Origin: Thioalkalivibrio sp.
GTDB lineage: Bacteria > Pseudomonadota > Gammaproteobacteria > SpSt-1174
Direction of reading: 5' to 3'
DNA length: 7,399 bases
Assembly (NCBI GenBank): GCA_011046015.1
Contig: DSBO01000217.1
Span: forward strand, 1-7,399
Shown here: in pieces, positions 5,580-7,399 of the stretch
Numbering within the stretch: position 1 is the stretch's first letter
How the letters are laid out: the number at the start of each line of letters is the position of its first letter
The notes under the pieces: model-generated
Seen by the model: only the letters and a program-made list of their open reading frames with translations
Databases searched by the model: none
Told to the model about the DNA's origin: nothing
Position numbers and translations under genes: made by a program

Positions 5580-7399
5580 ATGAAAAGAATTCTGATCAAC
5601 GCGACGCAGCCCGAAGAGCTGCGCGTGGCGATGGTCGACGGCCAGCGCCTTTACGACCTGGATATCGAAACCCTGGCCCGCGAGCAGAAAAAGGCCAACG
5701 TCTACAAGGGTGTCATTACCCGGGTTGAACCCTCCCTCGAAGCGGCCTTCATCAACTATGGCGCCGAGCGCCATGGGTTCCTGCCGTTCAAGGAAATCTC
5801 CCGCAGCTATTTCGCCAAGGAAGCCCTCGAGTCCGAAGGCCGCCCCAGCATCAAGGATGCGGTGAAGGAAGGCCAGGAGATCCTGGTCCAGGTCGAGAAG
5901 GAAGAACGTGGCAACAAGGGCGCGGCCCTGACCACCTTCGTCAGTCTCGCCGGCCGCTACCTGGTACTGATGCCCAACAATCCCCGCGCCGGCGGCGTGT
6001 CCCGCCGCATCGAGGGCGACGACCGCGCCGAGATCCGCGAGGCGCTCTCCCAGCTCAACCTGCCCCAGGGCATGGGAGTGATCGTCCGCACCGCGGGCGT
6101 GGGTCGCAGCACCGAGGAACTCCAGTGGGACCTCGACTACCTCATCACCCTGTGGGAAGCGATCCAGAAGGCGGCCGATGAGAACAAGGCCCCCAAGCTT
6201 ATCTACCAGGAGAGCAACGTCATCATCCGCGCCCTGCGCGACTACTTCCGCAACGATATCGGCGAAATCATCATCGATAACCCGGAGGTGTACCAGCAGG
6301 CGCAGGACTTCGTTTCCCAGGTAATGCCGCACAACCAGCGGAAACTGAAGCTCTATACCGACCCGGTCCCGCTGTTCAATCGCTACCAGATCGAAAGCCA
6401 GATCGAGTCCGCGTTCACGCGCGAGGTGCACCTGCCCTCCGGTGGTTCCGTGGTCATCGATCACACCGAGGCCCTGACCGCCATCGACATCAACTCGGCG
6501 CGCGCCACCAAGGGCAGCGACATCGAGGAGACGGCGCTCAACACGAACCTGGAGGCGGCCGAGGAGATCGCCCGCCAGTTGCGCCTGCGCGACCTCGGCG
6601 GCCTGATCGTCATCGACTTCATCGACATGGCCCCGAGCAAGAACCAGCGCGAGGTCGAGAACCGCCTGCGCGACGCGCTGAAGATGGACCGTGCCCGCGT
6701 GCAGATCGGTCGCATCTCGCGCTTCGGCCTGCTGGAGATGTCGCGCCAGCGCCTGCGCCCGTCGCTGGGCGAGTCTAGCCAGATCGTCTGTCCACGCTGC
6801 AACGGCCACGGCACCATCCGCGGCGTCGAATCCCTCGCCCTGTCGGTGCTGCGCCTGATCGAAGAAGAGGCGATGAAGGAGAAGACGGGCCACGTGGTGG
6901 CTCAGCTGCCCGTCAGTGCCGCCACTTTCCTCCTCAACGAAAAACGCGAGGACATCAGCGCCATCCAGGCCCGTCACGGCGTGGAGATCACGCTGGTACC
7001 CAATCCGCACATGGAAACCCCGCATTTCGAGGTCGTGCGCCTGCGTTCGGACGAAGCCCCGGGCGAGCTCAAGGGCAAGTCGAGCTACGAGCTCGTCACC
7101 CGCGAGGAACCCGAACTTCCCCAGAGCACCGCCCCCCAGCCGGGACCGGAAGCCGCCGCGGTCAAGACGGTCACTCCGTCCATGCCGGCCCCGCCGGCCG
7201 CCCCGATCGAGCCGGAAGCCAAGTCCGAAGCCGCGGCCGCCGTGACGCCGCAGAGCCCGGGCCTGCTGGTGCGCCTGTGGAACCTGCTCTTCGCTCCGGC
7301 CGCTGCCCCGCAGGAAACGCCGGAAAAGAAACCGCGTCGTCGCGACACCGGCGATCAGTCGGCGCGCCGCGGCGGTTCACGCGCCGACACCAACGGCAA
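5580..7399 (+). CDS. rne: Ribonuclease E, N-terminal 606 residues (runs off the window)
   Basis: RNase E is the essential endoribonuclease of mRNA decay and rRNA/tRNA processing and the scaffold of the degradosome. The start MKRILINATQ and an in-frame TAA (5577-5579) touching the ATG fix the start. Seen in order: RNase H-like and S1 domains (S1 about 36-125, with the IKDAV and KEERGNKGAAL blocks), the 5'-monophosphate sensor Arg170/Thr171 (R169/T170 in E. coli), and the DNase I-like catalytic domain with Asp303 (AIDINSARAT) and Asp346 (VIDFIDM). The zinc-link CPRC (Cys404, Cys407) and the small domain to about 510 follow. These features and total core length support RNase E or G, and the extension past 510 with a Pro/Ala linker, an amphipathic segment at 560-573 and the start of a basic Arg/Lys-rich stretch identifies RNase E. 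The stop lies beyond the window, so the rest of the C-terminal scaffold is unseen. Transcribed divergently from rluC. Confidence 0.97.
   Translation, partial: MKRILINATQPEELRVAMVDGQRLYDLDIETLAREQKKANVYKGVITRVEPSLEAAFINYGAERHGFLPFKEISRSYFAKEALESEGRPSIKDAVKEGQEILVQVEKEERGNKGAALTTFVSLAGRYLVLMPNNPRAGGVSRRIEGDDRAEIREALSQLNLPQGMGVIVRTAGVGRSTEELQWDLDYLITLWEAIQKAADENKAPKLIYQESNVIIRALRDYFRNDIGEIIIDNPEVYQQAQDFVSQVMPHNQRKLKLYTDPVPLFNRYQIESQIESAFTREVHLPSGGSVVIDHTEALTAIDINSARATKGSDIEETALNTNLEAAEEIARQLRLRDLGGLIVIDFIDMAPSKNQREVENRLRDALKMDRARVQIGRISRFGLLEMSRQRLRPSLGESSQIVCPRCNGHGTIRGVESLALSVLRLIEEEAMKEKTGHVVAQLPVSAATFLLNEKREDISAIQARHGVEITLVPNPHMETPHFEVVRLRSDEAPGELKGKSSYELVTREEPELPQSTAPQPGPEAAAVKTVTPSMPAPPAAPIEPEAKSEAAAAVTPQSPGLLVRLWNLLFAPAAAPQETPEKKPRRRDTGDQSARRGGSRADTNG

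Noticed and set aside
5411..5728. Small plus-strand ORF with a hydrophobic N-terminal stretch, starting at ATG 5411 in the rne leader
   Set aside because: A GAG lies 7 nt upstream and residues about 16-28 are hydrophobic. However, it continues out of frame for about 150 nt into rne, where its sequence is only a shadow of rne, and it resembles no known leader peptide.
5409..7025. 538-codon minus-strand open frame opposite rne
   Set aside because: Same shadow effect. The plus strand encodes RNase E with its catalytic and zinc-link residues in place.
1..7399. Search by eye for tRNA genes, CRISPR repeats, insertion sequences, attachment sites and phage genes
   Set aside because: Nothing convincing was seen. 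Genes are tightly packed housekeeping functions with uniform GC-rich codon use and no direct repeats or transposase motifs.

Overview
The window carries a compact, GC-rich set of housekeeping genes with no mobile elements, tRNAs, rRNAs or CRISPR repeats that I can see. The order rne / rluC / HAD phosphatase / sppA / maf, the close match of the RNase E and RluC motifs to the Escherichia coli enzymes (catalytic Asp303, Asp346 and the zinc-link cysteines 404 and 407 fall at the same residue numbers), and the high GC content point to a gammaproteobacterium, probably a GC-rich lineage such as Chromatiales or pseudomonads. I cannot name the genus.

Left part (1-2539, plus strand): the last codons of an unidentified upstream gene, possibly oadG, then oadA (biotin-dependent oxaloacetate decarboxylase alpha subunit or pyruvate carboxylase B subunit). 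oadA overlaps by an ATGA the start of maf/yceF, a nucleotide pyrophosphatase. No oadB follows oadA. A large two-part inverted repeat (2522-2573) lies where maf and sppA converge and is the likely shared terminator.

Middle part (2576-5194, minus strand): a three-gene operon transcribed right to left, rluC (23S rRNA pseudouridine synthase), a HAD phosphatase overlapping rluC by ATGA, and sppA (membrane-anchored S49 protease) 28 nt further on.

Right part (5195-7399): a 385-nt divergent gap between rluC and rne, followed by the first 606 codons of rne, which runs off the window. The gap holds a plausible sigma70 promoter, which would give an rne leader of about 320 nt with several hairpins, the last only 10 nt before the rne start. 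This parallels the long autoregulatory rne leader of E. coli, although I see no sequence identity that proves homology.

rne and rluC both act in RNA metabolism (mRNA decay and rRNA processing; rRNA modification). sppA handles membrane peptides and Maf hydrolyses modified nucleotides. I found no clear novel system. The most interesting points are the structured rne leader, the extended maf/sppA terminator, and the pairing of a biotin carboxylase/decarboxylase subunit with maf in place of oadB.
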